DNA from: Verrucomicrobia bacterium UBA1200
GTDB lineage: Bacteria; Verrucomicrobiota; Kiritimatiellia; RFP12; UBA1067
Length of the DNA: 64,000 nucleotides
Assembly (NCBI GenBank): GCA_002309765.1
Contig: DBXY01000017.1
Span: forward strand, 39,536 to 103,535
Direction of reading: 5' to 3'
In this document: piece after piece, positions 43,901-51,737 of the stretch
How the letters are laid out: each line of letters opens with the position of its first letter
Position numbering within the stretch: the stretch's first letter is position 1
Position numbers and translations under genes: made by a program
The notes under the pieces: model-generated
Told to the model about the DNA's origin: nothing
Databases searched by the model: none
Seen by the model: only the letters and a program-made list of their open reading frames with translations

Positions 43901-46437
43901 TCGCGCCGTTTCTGGTAACGGAGATCGTCTTTGACGGCGCACCCCTTGCGCTCGCATGGACCACGCCGACGAATTGGGTCGCGCAACTGCACCTGAAGGT
44001 ACCCCGCACGGCGCTCACGCTTGTGGCGCGCGGCGAGGACGGCGCGGAACTGGGCCGCGCGTCGGCCGAGGTTGTCACGACGGCACCTGTCGGCGAGGAG
44101 GCGGACGGGTTGGTTGTCTTCTCGGAGATCCTCTCGCGGCCGTCCCGCGCGGGCGGCGGCTATGTTGAACTGCGCAACCTCTCCGCGTCTGTTTCGTGCG
44201 ATCTCGGAGGCTGGTATCTTGAAGGCGACGCCGAAGCGCTCTTCCCGCCGGGAACGATTCTTGCGCCGGGCGCATGCCTTGTCGTCGCCGAGAATCCGGC
44301 CGTCTTCGCTGAGGTTTTCGGCCATGCGGTGACGCCGGCGGCCATCTTCACTTCGGCTTTGCCGACGGCGGGTGAGCTGCGCCTCCGGCGGCCGGCGAAA
44401 GGAGGGGAACTTGCCGACCCTGTCATCGACCGCGTGGCGTGGGGCGGAACAGGGTGGCCCGCGGCGGCGGCCGACGAACCCTTCGTCTTGCTCGACGCGC
44501 GCGCCGAGAACAACGCGCCCGCGAATTGGACGAACCGCATCGTCATCGTGCGCGAGCCGGAACCGGCAAAATCCCTTATCGGACTCGACCACGGCTGGCG
44601 CTACTGGACGGGGGGCTTCCCCGGCGCGGAGTGGACAACGCCGGAATTCAACGACTCGGCCTGGCCGACGGGCATGGGTCCGCTGGGGCATGATAGGGAC
44701 AGCAAGAACTGGGCTATACCGATTCGCACGGATTTCCCGATGACCTCCGGGCGCATCACCTACTATTTCCGCGCGACCTTCACGAATTCCGTGCCGATCA
44801 ACGAGGCGCGGCTACTCCTCTCTTATTTCGTCGATGACGGCGCCGTCATCTATCTCAACGGCAGGGAAATGGCGCGTTCCTCGCTGATGCCCGACGGCGT
44901 TGTGGCCGATTCCACGGTGGCCCGGGACGCGCAGGGCGCGGAAGGGGTCTTCGAGGGGCCGTTCGCGCTTGAGGCGGAGGGGCTGCGCCTGGGCGAGAAT
45001 GTGCTGGCGGTGGAGGTCCATCAGAACGGCGGGTCGAGTTCGGATCTCTCCTGGTATGGGCTTCTTTCCGTCACAAATGTCGTTCCGCCGGCGGGGACGC
45101 CGGGCGTGCCGGATGATTTCACCGCCCCGATGGCCGTTCCGCGCGTTTATCTGAACGAAGTCGGCCCGGTGCAGACCGAACTCTACAATGCTGATACGAC
45201 CTCCGTCTCTCTCTCGGGCTGGACGCTTGCGCAGGGCGAGACGCTTCTCCCCCTTGACGGCAACCTGGCTCCGGGCGCGTTCCGTTCGGTTCCGTTCGCG
45301 CGGGGCGAAGGTGAACTCCGCCTCCTGAAAGACGGCGCGGTTGTCGATCTCCTTCTTTGCGCCAATCTGAACGCCGAAGCCGTTTTCGGCCGTTTCCCTG
45401 ACGGCACCGACGAGACGCGCCTTCTCAATCCCGAGACACCCGGCGCGGCCAACCGCAGCGATCCCCCCGACCGGCGCGTGGTGCTGAACGAGCTTATGTC
45501 GCAGAACGGGCTTTTCGAGAATCCCGCCACCGGCGAGAAGGACGACTGGTTCGAACTGGCGAACGTCGGTCTGGAGGCGGTCGATCTCGAGGGCTGGATC
45601 GTGACGGATACGCTCAAGAGCGAGAATCCGCCCGTGCCCTCGACGAAGGCGTCGAAGGCGCTGACATTCCCCTCCGGCGTTACGCTTGATCCGGGCGAGG
45701 TGATGCGCGTGTGGACTGGCTCGGCCGCCGCCGGGGAGCCCTTCGACCGGGAGAACCCCCAAGCGCCGTTCGGACTTGGGAAGTCCGGCGATCAAATCTA
45801 TCTCTTCGATGCCGATCTGACGCTTGTCGACTCGGTCGCCTACACGCGGGAGATCGCCAAGACGAACGCATTCGGCCGTTGGCCGCACGGGACTGGCGGC
45901 TGGACGGTTCTCCCGATTCCCACGCCGGGTCTGCCGAACCGCCCACCGCGTTTCACCCAGGCGCTTGTCGCTTCGCCGGCCGTCCTCCGGCTGGAGGAGG
46001 GCGGAACCTGCTCGCTCACCAACACGCTCGACGGTGTGACGTGGGCACTCGTGCCGGCGGAGACGGGCCAAGGACTTGCCGAGGGACTTCGGGTCGATCC
46101 CCTTTCGGGTGTCGTCTCCTTTGAAGGCGGCATAGCCGGTTCAGCGTCGGCGGTTCTCTGCGCGTTTCAAGGCGAGACGTGCGTCGACGCCGTTACGCTC
46201 GTCTTTACCGTCACGCCGGCGGGGACGCTACACATTTCCGCGTTCACGTCGGTAAACGGGCTTTTGAGCCTTGCGTGGGAAACGCAGACCGGAGCGGCGT
46301 ACATCGTCGAAACCGCGCCGACGCCCTACGGCCCCTGGAGTGAGGTGCCGAACACGTTGGTAACGTCATCGCAAGTCACGTTCAAGCCGCTTTCCGGCGT
46401 TTCGGCCGCCTTCTTCCGCGTGAAGCGCGTTAGATAG
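37990..46437 (+). CDS. Giant secreted lamin-tail / CotH-kinase-like protein
   Basis: 2815 residues, the largest gene here, with a signal peptide (MGNRWAILCGAFIFLYASVLGA) and a GAAGG site. About nine lamin-tail-type beta domains recur, each with a phrase like VINEV...DDWFELANP...VDLSGW. Order: lamin-tail (25-130), galactose-binding-like (185-340, WRY...GFDDSSW...PLGYE), two lamin-tail (370-590), Ig/cadherin-like (600-700, starting LPNRPPRFTQAL), three lamin-tail (815-1290), binding domain (1320-1420), a CotH domain (about 1550-1960, with WDMD at 1841-1844), then lamin-tail (2040-2150), galactose-binding (2200-2345), lamin-tail (2370-2640) and Ig-like (2646-2735) again. CotH proteins are secreted or spore-coat kinases; here the role is probably modification of surface proteins. 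Confidence 0.88.
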   Translation: MGNRWAILCGAFIFLYASVLGADVVSPLVISKLLTAPVLDKGGYIEVRNISADETVSLDGVRLEGDVAFDFPSGTRLAPLACLALAADDATYAALYPTAPAPLGVYTGSLPKNGGEVRLVRAARGSEFADPVLDRVAWSAAWGWPTPAAGQPLVLIRPGEDRSTPANWIAIDANSRISRVLVDWNATWRYLCAAAAEGWQTPGFDDSSWATGAGPLGYETASGWEHPLVTTFSLEKGRITYYFRTTFTNDGSMTFSELSLHYMVDDAARYFLNGVEVARSALLKSGEVTDETLASGAVDPEGVVYGPVSLSLANLRTGVNTLAVEVHQNDTGSTDLVTGTCLSAAYAPGITPLPGVPCDVTAFRPRVPGLRIVSLGSDSATIRNDDAEALSLEGWSLGDVMLSGQLGAGATRTVSLTPPSGFLLLRGPFNGETLVVDAVPSPARSASGIVINEVAAQNALVVNPVTGTFDDWFELANPQNVAVDLSGWLVTDTLAASDPPEPNTRASKSLTIPSGVVLQPGEHLRIWTGGDVTNETDRISNPAALQAPFGLNKRADAIYLFDAGLRLVDTVEWKEEFAPTNSLGRWPDMTGDWSLLPVPTPGLPNRPPRFTQALIPAPTPVSLAPGESHSFTCDTPSDVTWRILPVDELSPVPSAFALDSLTGTVTWQGAATGAYRAMLCAFSGDTCIDAVCMVVTVRALDTVKPVLRTNAFRSDNRELFLTFSELLGEAAFDPATWMVNAASVQAVRPIANGTGVALLLSDSLAPGSDYTLSAAVPDTAGNVLALEQTFRVPYLLAPPVSAVRGVREPLGPASRRNPLAVTEIAACPPARPDGRDLRFVEIYNSAPYPQRVGGYTLSGGLSYTFPEGAQIPAQTFVVIAPSPEDVASVYGLSDVRGAIDSGFSPTAKIELRDEIGAQLAKIEPSGKWPWPAGANGSGHSLVLARPTYGHADPKAWSLSAHPGGSPGADDPAPDEEGALVLINEYRAHTPEAEGYIELVNIGYEAFDLTGCQLAIAGSSVGYTIPSGVIPAHGYALFTEETLGFRLPGTACDVLLQRSEASGDKVIDAFRVPNLELDRAFGRTPDGGPMCARLAHPTPLARNTLREIPPVVLNEIMYNPISGSSDDEYVELLNLTDEAIDLDGWTLSGGIDHTFSTVIPARGFKVAPAKKSAFKALYPKQTDCLDDGAYSGSLGDRGDTVRLRCPMMVWDAETDEPVLKNVVLEEVTYCDGGLWGHWADGGGSSLERVDPRADARLAAAWADSDESGKSDWKTISFTGPLEYGRPFELGSTGKGYGEPLRVEIGLYGEGECLVDSVHVAMEGGANYVLNPSFEEPNSSWSWVGTHQDSRIETCSDTDNGARVLHLRASGRLHTGGNGVRGLFEEQMPTNGHATVSMRVKWLAGSPDALLRVRGNWIEASGTTLTTFALGSPGKRNSRAGTAVPDVTECFHLPAMPRADEMVQVWARINAPDGLTSVTLEWAFDDSLSTNRVTMLPSSGGWYRGIISGSFPSGTLAAYHVVAVGANEYPRAAVFPEGRDCLVRWGESTIEKAFGTYRVWMTKRAIAAWTAQNNDNNKPNPFTFVYGNGERIIQRAGMVYGGSPLHMQSYSKPFSGDIDYIMDFPKDDLLLGDDGAILCTIYESSEVMEQFNYSLLRKLGLPSLYRRYVRLVANGKVQSGRGIVEDTEKPGGDMLKHWYPDDKSGQLMKINEWYEYDIDSYAKFSKSYDFTTHLQPGATLEAFRTTDETGAVCYRTARYRWHWQRRSYKNFEPSDYTEFWKLVDVLNAPSPSLDTVRQVVDLDAFLGVPAVNHFVGNWDTYGFQRGKNMYLYKGEAGWGLVGWDMDIGLDADQSSRVIDPQRISASDIRDPVFRAFLRRPDVSRWWWRKVIKLLEAAAPGSEERAEAEAKNLALRADGISAGNITNRFTNITARYDSVASQRAAVDAAAFRLVSPQPGSTTTIASSVCTLEGVAPFLVTEIVFDGAPLALAWTTPTNWVAQLHLKVPRTALTLVARGEDGAELGRASAEVVTTAPVGEEADGLVVFSEILSRPSRAGGGYVELRNLSASVSCDLGGWYLEGDAEALFPPGTILAPGACLVVAENPAVFAEVFGHAVTPAAIFTSALPTAGELRLRRPAKGGELADPVIDRVAWGGTGWPAAAADEPFVLLDARAENNAPANWTNRIVIVREPEPAKSLIGLDHGWRYWTGGFPGAEWTTPEFNDSAWPTGMGPLGHDRDSKNWAIPIRTDFPMTSGRITYYFRATFTNSVPINEARLLLSYFVDDGAVIYLNGREMARSSLMPDGVVADSTVARDAQGAEGVFEGPFALEAEGLRLGENVLAVEVHQNGGSSSDLSWYGLLSVTNVVPPAGTPGVPDDFTAPMAVPRVYLNEVGPVQTELYNADTTSVSLSGWTLAQGETLLPLDGNLAPGAFRSVPFARGEGELRLLKDGAVVDLLLCANLNAEAVFGRFPDGTDETRLLNPETPGAANRSDPPDRRVVLNELMSQNGLFENPATGEKDDWFELANVGLEAVDLEGWIVTDTLKSENPPVPSTKASKALTFPSGVTLDPGEVMRVWTGSAAAGEPFDRENPQAPFGLGKSGDQIYLFDADLTLVDSVAYTREIAKTNAFGRWPHGTGGWTVLPIPTPGLPNRPPRFTQALVASPAVLRLEEGGTCSLTNTLDGVTWALVPAETGQGLAEGLRVDPLSGVVSFEGGIAGSASAVLCAFQGETCVDAVTLVFTVTPAGTLHISAFTSVNGLLSLAWETQTGAAYIVETAPTPYGPWSEVPNTLVTSSQVTFKPLSGVSAAFFRVKRVR

Positions 46438-46492
46438 ATAAAGGAGTATCCATCCGATAGGCTTAACGAAACGCATGACGTTTTGAGTGTCG

Positions 46493-48178
46493 CTATTCGA
46501 CCTTCAGTGCCGACCACTGGGCAGCCTCGCAAAACCAACCGGTAGGCTGATTGAGCAATTCGATGGTCACCTCCCGGCCTGCCCATGGCGCGAGATTAAT
46601 CTCGAACGTCCGGAAATTCCTGTCGCCTTTCCCGCCGATATCGGTCGCCAAGATCGTCACGTCGTCGACCTTCACAAGCAACCGGAAATCTCCCGTCGTG
46701 TTGGAGACGCGGAAAGACAGTGTCGGGTGTTCGGAAAGTTTCACCTTCCGGGAAAGAACCGCCGGCTCGTCTTTCTTCGGCGGATGGGTCAGGAACACCC
46801 CCGTCTCGTTTACGACTTCTTCCCGATACCCCGGATTCATATCCGGCGCATTGGGGCCAGTCACCCATCCGGGATAGAAGTGGTCCAAAACCTTCTGCAC
46901 GCGCCGCGTAGGATCGGGATCGTCGAAGCCCCGGGGATTCGGTCCGTTGATCGGGAATTTCAATTTTGCCTTCTCTTCCGGCGTGAAGACGGAGTTGGCG
47001 ATCGGACCGGGTTCCCAGCTGAGGGCAAGCGCGTCGGGACGCGCAGCTTGGGAGGGAATCAGAAAATACTCTTTACCGTCATCCCCGGTCTCAATCTTTC
47101 CCCCTTGCTGCAGGAGAATCTGGCGGGTGAGCTTCTCGCAGACCGCCATCAGTTCCGGCACCGAGTAGGCGGTAAAGGAGAACTTCCGTTTCAAATCCAG
47201 CTTCTCAGTAAAACGGGCGGGGAGACGAGAAAATCCGATTGAAGCGAACAGCGGTCCCGCCGCGCTGGAGGGGTTACAGTCGGAATCGAACCCGCCGCGC
47301 ATAGCGATCGTGATGGTCTTATCCAAATCCCCCTCGCCGTAGAGGAATCCGAGCAGAACCATCGCCCCGTTGATCTTCACATCGATCCCGCCGTTGGAGC
47401 ATTTCTGATAGGCGGGGTTCTTCCGGTACTTTTCAATACACTTCTGCCAGCACTTTTGCCAATCCTGAGGTTGCTCACGATGCCAAAGGAGCAGGTCACG
47501 AACCATCTCGGCATATTGGCTTTCCGCCGGAATACAGGCAAGTCCCGCACGGACAATAGCCTCCCGATCCTGCGTAAAAAAGGCTTCGGCGTACATACCG
47601 CCCATGAACTGGCCGCCATACACCCCGTCGCCATAATTCATCAAACGCCCGAACAGATTCCCCAGCCGGATAACCGAATTGGGCATACCGGGCGAAATGA
47701 GCCCCGCGAAATCGGCTTCGATTTGATAATCGATGTCGTTTGGGCAGGCGTTGAAAGCGGGATGGGAAGAGTCCGGCGGGGCAATCCCCCGACGAAGGTT
47801 CTTGCGTCCCGCCGCATTCGCGCACCAAAGCGCATATTCGCTGTTGGCGAAATCGAGTCCCGCCTGGCGGATATCGACATCCAGCCCGTACTCCTCCAAC
47901 GTGCGAAGGAAAGTCATCTCGACGTACAAGTCATCCTGCCCGAACGCATCGTTAATCATCTCGGGCCGCCAGACCGGCACCTTGTCAGACGGAATGATGG
48001 CATCGTTCCATTTGAACTCGGTCGGTGCGCCCCAGCAGACACCAGCGATCTGGCCGATCCACCCGCCCTTCATCTTGTCGCGGTATTCATCAACCGAAAG
48101 TTTCCTGAACTCAACGCCACGCGCCGTCATCCCCGCCAGGAGGATGACCGCCATCCAGCCATATCCCATCCGATTCAT
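46493..48178 (-). CDS. Exported ADP-ribosylglycohydrolase-fold protein
   Basis: 561 residues from the ATG seven nt after GGGGAG; a second ATG immediately upstream (48181) is possible. The first about 20 residues (MNRMGYGWMAVILLAGMTARG) form a signal peptide. The all-helical ADP-ribosylglycohydrolase domain follows: DKMKGGWIGQIAGVCWGAPTEF, FGQDDLYVEMTFL in place of the usual TDDT, and AMRGGFDSDCNPSSAAG in place of GGDTDTNAA. The acidic metal ligands are largely kept. The last about 130 residues form a beta-sandwich (NPGYREEVVNETGVFLTHPP... to the end), maybe a binding module. Members of this fold normally act in the cytosol on ADP-ribose; export suggests another glycoside-like substrate. It converges with the CotH gene. 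Confidence 0.85.
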   Translation of the reverse strand: MNRMGYGWMAVILLAGMTARGVEFRKLSVDEYRDKMKGGWIGQIAGVCWGAPTEFKWNDAIIPSDKVPVWRPEMINDAFGQDDLYVEMTFLRTLEEYGLDVDIRQAGLDFANSEYALWCANAAGRKNLRRGIAPPDSSHPAFNACPNDIDYQIEADFAGLISPGMPNSVIRLGNLFGRLMNYGDGVYGGQFMGGMYAEAFFTQDREAIVRAGLACIPAESQYAEMVRDLLLWHREQPQDWQKCWQKCIEKYRKNPAYQKCSNGGIDVKINGAMVLLGFLYGEGDLDKTITIAMRGGFDSDCNPSSAAGPLFASIGFSRLPARFTEKLDLKRKFSFTAYSVPELMAVCEKLTRQILLQQGGKIETGDDGKEYFLIPSQAARPDALALSWEPGPIANSVFTPEEKAKLKFPINGPNPRGFDDPDPTRRVQKVLDHFYPGWVTGPNAPDMNPGYREEVVNETGVFLTHPPKKDEPAVLSRKVKLSEHPTLSFRVSNTTGDFRLLVKVDDVTILATDIGGKGDRNFRTFEINLAPWAGREVTIELLNQPTGWFCEAAQWSALKVE

Positions 48179-48231
48179 CATGGAACTCCCCACAGCCAAC
48201 TTCTGTACGCAAAGCTCAAACGGCATTCAAT

Positions 48232-48310
48232 ATGCGACTCGCCGAGGACGGCTCGCCCTACCATTTGGCGAACCTTCAGGTGGGGCGAACCCTCCGGGTG
48301 AGCCGCGCAG
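48232..48310. repeat. GC-rich intergenic element with direct repeats
   Basis: Between two minus-strand genes lies a GC-rich block with an imperfect direct repeat, GGCGAACCTTCAGGTG and GGCGAACCCTCCGGGTG, next to GCCGAGGACGGCTCGCC, which can fold. Its composition and structure suggest a dispersed repeat, but only one copy is in the window, so this is tentative. Confidence 0.3.
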
Positions 48311-48353
48311 TTCAGATGCATTCCACAAAAAACAAGGTGCCTTACGACATCGG

Positions 48354-49436
48354 TTACAGGTTAATCACGCTAATGGTGTTGGCTTTGTCGTTGCTGGTGT
48401 TCATCAGTCCGGGGAAGGTCCAGTCGAAGTTGACGATTAAGAGCTTGCCTTTCCAGACCATCGGCTCGCAGGGTTGGTCCAGCAGACCGTCCGCGCCGTC
48501 GGTATCACCGTTCTGCCAGATTAGGCCCAGCTTCTTGGCGTCGATATCCCAATAGCGGACCGCGTTCATGGCGGAATCGGTCATGATGACCCAATTCTTC
48601 TTCGCGTAGTAGCAAATGCCGTCGCAGCACGGCCACACATTCGGATCGTAGAATAGCAGCTCCGGCTTGCCATACGTGCCGTCCGCATTACGCTTCATCG
48701 TGTAGAAATGCCCGTCGCCGAACGTGCCGGTATAGATGTTGCCGTCCTTGTCGAGGCAAACGCCGTCCGCGCCGGAATTGTCATTACGGACCGGAAGCAG
48801 CACGGTATCGGTCTTGCCGAGGAAATAGGGATCTTTCTCCATCTGATCCTTGTTTAGCAACTGAACGGGCTTCTCCGAAAACGCGCTCATCGGCACGCGG
48901 TAAACCGCGCCGTGGTTCGCGTTGGGCAAATCGGACTGGGTATCGGAAAAAATCAGCTCGTCCTTGTAGAAACGGATTGCGTTCGCCAATTTGATCCGCT
49001 CGATGACCGGCTCGATCCTCACGGGTTGACCGTTAGGACCAATCACAACGCGCAATATCCGCGACTGGTAATCCTTGTCGAAGAAGTACTGGTTGTCGCA
49101 ATAGTAGAGATTGCCGTCCGGCCCCAGTTCAATGCCCATCGGGCCTGCCCGCCCGGTTTTCTCATTCAGAAGCGCCTGAACGAAAATCGACCACTCGCCC
49201 TTCGCGGTCCGCTTCATGATCACCGGCGCATAGCGCTTGTCGATGTAGTTCGGAACTGACATGTAGATGTCACCGTTTTTATGCTGGGTCAAGCCGTCCA
49301 GCACATGCAGGTTGTCGCCGAACATCGCGAAGAGTTTCGGACGGTATTTCTCATTGGGTTTCTCCTGCGCGGAAACCAACTGTGCGCCGCATAGGAGCGC
49401 GGCCGTAAGAACGAGAAGCATGGGAGATGTTTTCAT
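48354..49436 (-). CDS. Secreted SMP-30/NHL-type beta-propeller protein
   Basis: 360 residues from the second ATG after AAAGGA, which gives the better spacing. Signal peptide MKTSPMLLVLTAALLCGAQLVSA. The body has propeller-blade repeats of the pattern D-G-x-L/I-Y: GPMGIELGPDGNLYYCDNQYF, GADGVCLDKDGNIYTGTFGDG and CDGICYYAKKNWVIMTDSAMN, as in SMP-30/gluconolaconase-like and NHL proteins. Possible role: sugar lactonase or ligand-binding scaffold. It is paralogous to the lipoprotein at 55838-56953 (shared CEPMVWKGKLLIVNFD-like blade). Confidence 0.8.
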   Translation of the reverse strand: MKTSPMLLVLTAALLCGAQLVSAQEKPNEKYRPKLFAMFGDNLHVLDGLTQHKNGDIYMSVPNYIDKRYAPVIMKRTAKGEWSIFVQALLNEKTGRAGPMGIELGPDGNLYYCDNQYFFDKDYQSRILRVVIGPNGQPVRIEPVIERIKLANAIRFYKDELIFSDTQSDLPNANHGAVYRVPMSAFSEKPVQLLNKDQMEKDPYFLGKTDTVLLPVRNDNSGADGVCLDKDGNIYTGTFGDGHFYTMKRNADGTYGKPELLFYDPNVWPCCDGICYYAKKNWVIMTDSAMNAVRYWDIDAKKLGLIWQNGDTDGADGLLDQPCEPMVWKGKLLIVNFDWTFPGLMNTSNDKANTISVINL

Positions 49437-49570
49437 GTTCATTCCTTTCGATTGATTTTGATCTCTATCGTTGGATGAGTATGCCATAAATTAAGCCCCG
49501 GCGCAAGGCGAAATTTTGGCCAATCAAAATCGACTCGCGTCAATCATCTCCATTGCCCCGGGCTCAGACT

Positions 49571-51364
49571 TCACCGACCTCCGGATGAAAGTTCATGCGC
49601 GAGGACCAGAAACGCCGATGCCGTCCACGTGTAGGCCGGATCGCGGCGGGCCTCGCCGGTCTTTGCGTCGAAGTTTTCTGAGAAGCCGGACTTCATTATG
49701 AGCTTGCAAAACTTGAGCGAAATCTCGTCCGCAAGCGCGTCCTCGCCGCAGGCGCGAAGCCCTTCCACCGCGATGAGGGTGGACGGTCCCCAGATCGGGC
49801 CTTTCCAATACCCGTCGGGGTGGTAGTGCTTGCTGTTCACTGACTCCGAAGCGAGTCCCCACTCGGTGATGAAACCCTTCTCCTTGATGTCGGCTATCAT
49901 CCTCGCACGGCATTTCTCGGGCAGACGCTTGCCGAGGATGAGCGGCAAACGGGTGACGAGCGATAGCGAATCGCGGTCGAAACCGCCGTCGCGCAGCCGC
50001 CGCACACGCGGCGCACCATCCTCGTCGAAGAGTGTCTTCACCGTCGCGTCGAGCATTTTCCGCGAACGCGCGGTCCACTGCGAAGCTTCCCCGTCCTTGC
50101 CGATCGTCTTCGCGATATCGGCAAGGCACTCCATCTGGAGAATCAGGAACGCCTGCAGGTCGGGCGTTTCGAGCGGAGGACGATTCATGCAAATCGCGGT
50201 GGAGTTGTCCCACCCCGAATCGCAGCCGTCAAGATACTCTGCAAGGCCGTTGCGGTCGAAATCGCGGCAGGTTAGCCACCACTCCGTCCACTTGCCGATC
50301 AGTGCGTAGGCGGTCTCAAGTCGGTCCTTCGGAAACTCCTTCATGGCGCGCAACTTTGAGAAGATCCATCCGTGGACCGGCGGCTTGACCGCAAGCCAAA
50401 AAATCTGCTCGTCGGAGACCATGTCGGGCATCATGCCTTCGGGAGACATAAAGTCGAACATGCAGCGGAACTGCTCCCATGCGGCATCTTGGTCGCGGTA
50501 GCCGAGACTGAGCGAATTGATCGCATGGTCCCAGCTCCAGGTCTTGTTCATCCAGTTGTTGCTCATCAGCATCATGGGGCGCTTGAACATTCCTCGCGGA
50601 CCCGCGATGGTAGTCCAAAACAGCACCGCCGCCTCGTGCCGCGCCCACTCGAATTCCTCCGGCACCGAAGGCAGCGAGGCGTACATCTTTTCGAAACTCG
50701 CCTTCTGGGTAACTACCGCCGCTTCGAACGTCCCCTTAACTTCTGCGCCGTCCCAGTCTCCGGTATGGATGTCCAGAAGCGCCACTTCGATGCCGTCCTT
50801 CGACGGATGCACGCGCACGGTGTTACCCTGATCGGGATCGCGCACTCCGGTACGGGTGTCCATCAAAATGCGGTCCGCATTGAAGTGCATATAGTCGATG
50901 GTACGCCCGAAAGTGGACGGGAAGTCGTACTTCTGGCGCGGAAACTGGTACTCGAAACGGATGTGCATCTCCGGGGACTTCGAACGTACCAGCACCACAT
51001 CGGGACGCGCATAGGCGAATTCGATCGCCCCCTTCGCCGTCCGCGCCTCCAGCCAGCCGTCGCGCATCACGCACTCCGTAACCTCAACATCCTTGCCGTC
51101 CACCGACGGCACGAGGCGGCACACGTCCTCGCGCCAGGCGGTGCTGACATTGCGGATCCAGAGTCCGGGATACGTCTTGAACATGTACTTTCCCTTCTCA
51201 TGGCGGCCCACGGTCAGGAACGACCCCGGTACGCTGTACGGGAACCCCGGATTGCCCACCTTCACCGGCTCTGCGGCTGATACCGCCGTTGCCGCCGCAA
51301 AGACGGCGGACATTACCAATGTCTTCAATTCTTTGGTCTTGTAGAGTGCTTTCCCTGTCGCCAT
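49571..51364 (-). CDS. Secreted MGH1/GH63-like glycosidase
   Basis: 597 residues from an ATG preceded by AAAGGA; a longer frame to 51460 runs through a palindromic repeat and is rejected. Hydrophobic export signal at about 15-30. After a beta-sandwich the (alpha/alpha)6 barrel shows the hallmarks of GH63/MGH1 and trehalase-like enzymes: NKTWSWDHAINSLSLGY, GWIFSKLRAM, EYLDGCDSGWDNSTAI (catalytic aspartate region) and HPDGYWKGPIWGPSTLI. MGH1 enzymes hydrolyse mannosylglycerate and glucosylglycerate; GH63 act on alpha-glucosides. Substrate inferred only. Likely regulated from the promoter, leader and palindrome upstream. Confidence 0.85.
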   Translation of the reverse strand: MATGKALYKTKELKTLVMSAVFAAATAVSAAEPVKVGNPGFPYSVPGSFLTVGRHEKGKYMFKTYPGLWIRNVSTAWREDVCRLVPSVDGKDVEVTECVMRDGWLEARTAKGAIEFAYARPDVVLVRSKSPEMHIRFEYQFPRQKYDFPSTFGRTIDYMHFNADRILMDTRTGVRDPDQGNTVRVHPSKDGIEVALLDIHTGDWDGAEVKGTFEAAVVTQKASFEKMYASLPSVPEEFEWARHEAAVLFWTTIAGPRGMFKRPMMLMSNNWMNKTWSWDHAINSLSLGYRDQDAAWEQFRCMFDFMSPEGMMPDMVSDEQIFWLAVKPPVHGWIFSKLRAMKEFPKDRLETAYALIGKWTEWWLTCRDFDRNGLAEYLDGCDSGWDNSTAICMNRPPLETPDLQAFLILQMECLADIAKTIGKDGEASQWTARSRKMLDATVKTLFDEDGAPRVRRLRDGGFDRDSLSLVTRLPLILGKRLPEKCRARMIADIKEKGFITEWGLASESVNSKHYHPDGYWKGPIWGPSTLIAVEGLRACGEDALADEISLKFCKLIMKSGFSENFDAKTGEARRDPAYTWTASAFLVLAHELSSGGR

Positions 51365-51441
51365 GGACTTTTCCTTTCTTGGGCTGTTGAACGTATTAGG
51401 CACATGCGTAATCCTCTTAACTGTGAGAACTTCGTATATCC

Positions 51442-51472
51442 CGATATTTTCAAGTGGCACTTGAAAATATCG
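51442..51472. repeat. 31-bp palindrome, copy 1
   Basis: Perfect inverted repeat CGATATTTTCAAGTG / CACTTGAAAATATCG around a single G, followed on the plus strand by GTTAAAAAC. A second copy with the same flank is at 61517-61547. Here it lies in the 5' leader of the MGH1-like gene, right after a possible seven-codon leader peptide. Confidence 0.85.
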
Positions 51473-51473
51473 G

Positions 51474-51497
51474 TTAAAAACGGATGCGATTTCTCAT
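51474..51497 (-). CDS. Possible leader peptide MRNRIRF
   Basis: A seven-codon frame in the mRNA leader of the MGH1-like gene, about 35 nt after the -10 box. It begins with ATG five nt after GAGG, and its stop lies one base before the palindrome. Leader peptide followed by hairpin is the arrangement of attenuators, though the three arginines are its only notable feature. Could be chance. Confidence 0.25.
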   Translation of the reverse strand: MRNRIRF

Positions 51498-51537
51498 AAA
51501 CACCTCTTTTGAAAATACTCCTCAACTGAATGAGTGC

Positions 51538-51566
51538 ATTATACCGTTTCTTGACCGTCAATACAA
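51538..51566 (-). promoter_or_regulatory. Promoter of the MGH1-like gene
   Basis: TTGTAT (51561-51566), 17-nt spacer, TATAAT (51538-51543) on the minus strand. The leader runs about 170 nt to the start at 51364 and contains the possible leader peptide and the palindrome. Confidence 0.6.
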
Positions 51567-51737
51567 GTTACAAAAAGCACAGTATCTCCTTCAAAAGAGC
51601 CGGCCCGAAAGGCTTGAGCATCAAAGTTCCGGTGTTCCGTCCGTACAACGGTTGCGAATCGTCGAAAAAAATCTTGATTAGAACTGGCAACAGTTCCACA
51701 TCATGACCGCCATAGCCTCGGCGAAGGCGGTTGGCAA
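51567..51737. other. Spacer downstream of the surface-protein gene
   Basis: About 170 bases between the promoter of the MGH1-like gene and the end of the surface-protein gene. No coding frame, no good terminator, no repeat with another part of the window was seen. Confidence 0.4.

Noticed and set aside
44812..46071. A 419-codon minus-strand frame (and a 430-codon one at 38932-40224) opposite the CotH gene
   Set aside because: Both lie opposite repeated domains of the giant protein and resemble each other only because those domains are repeated.
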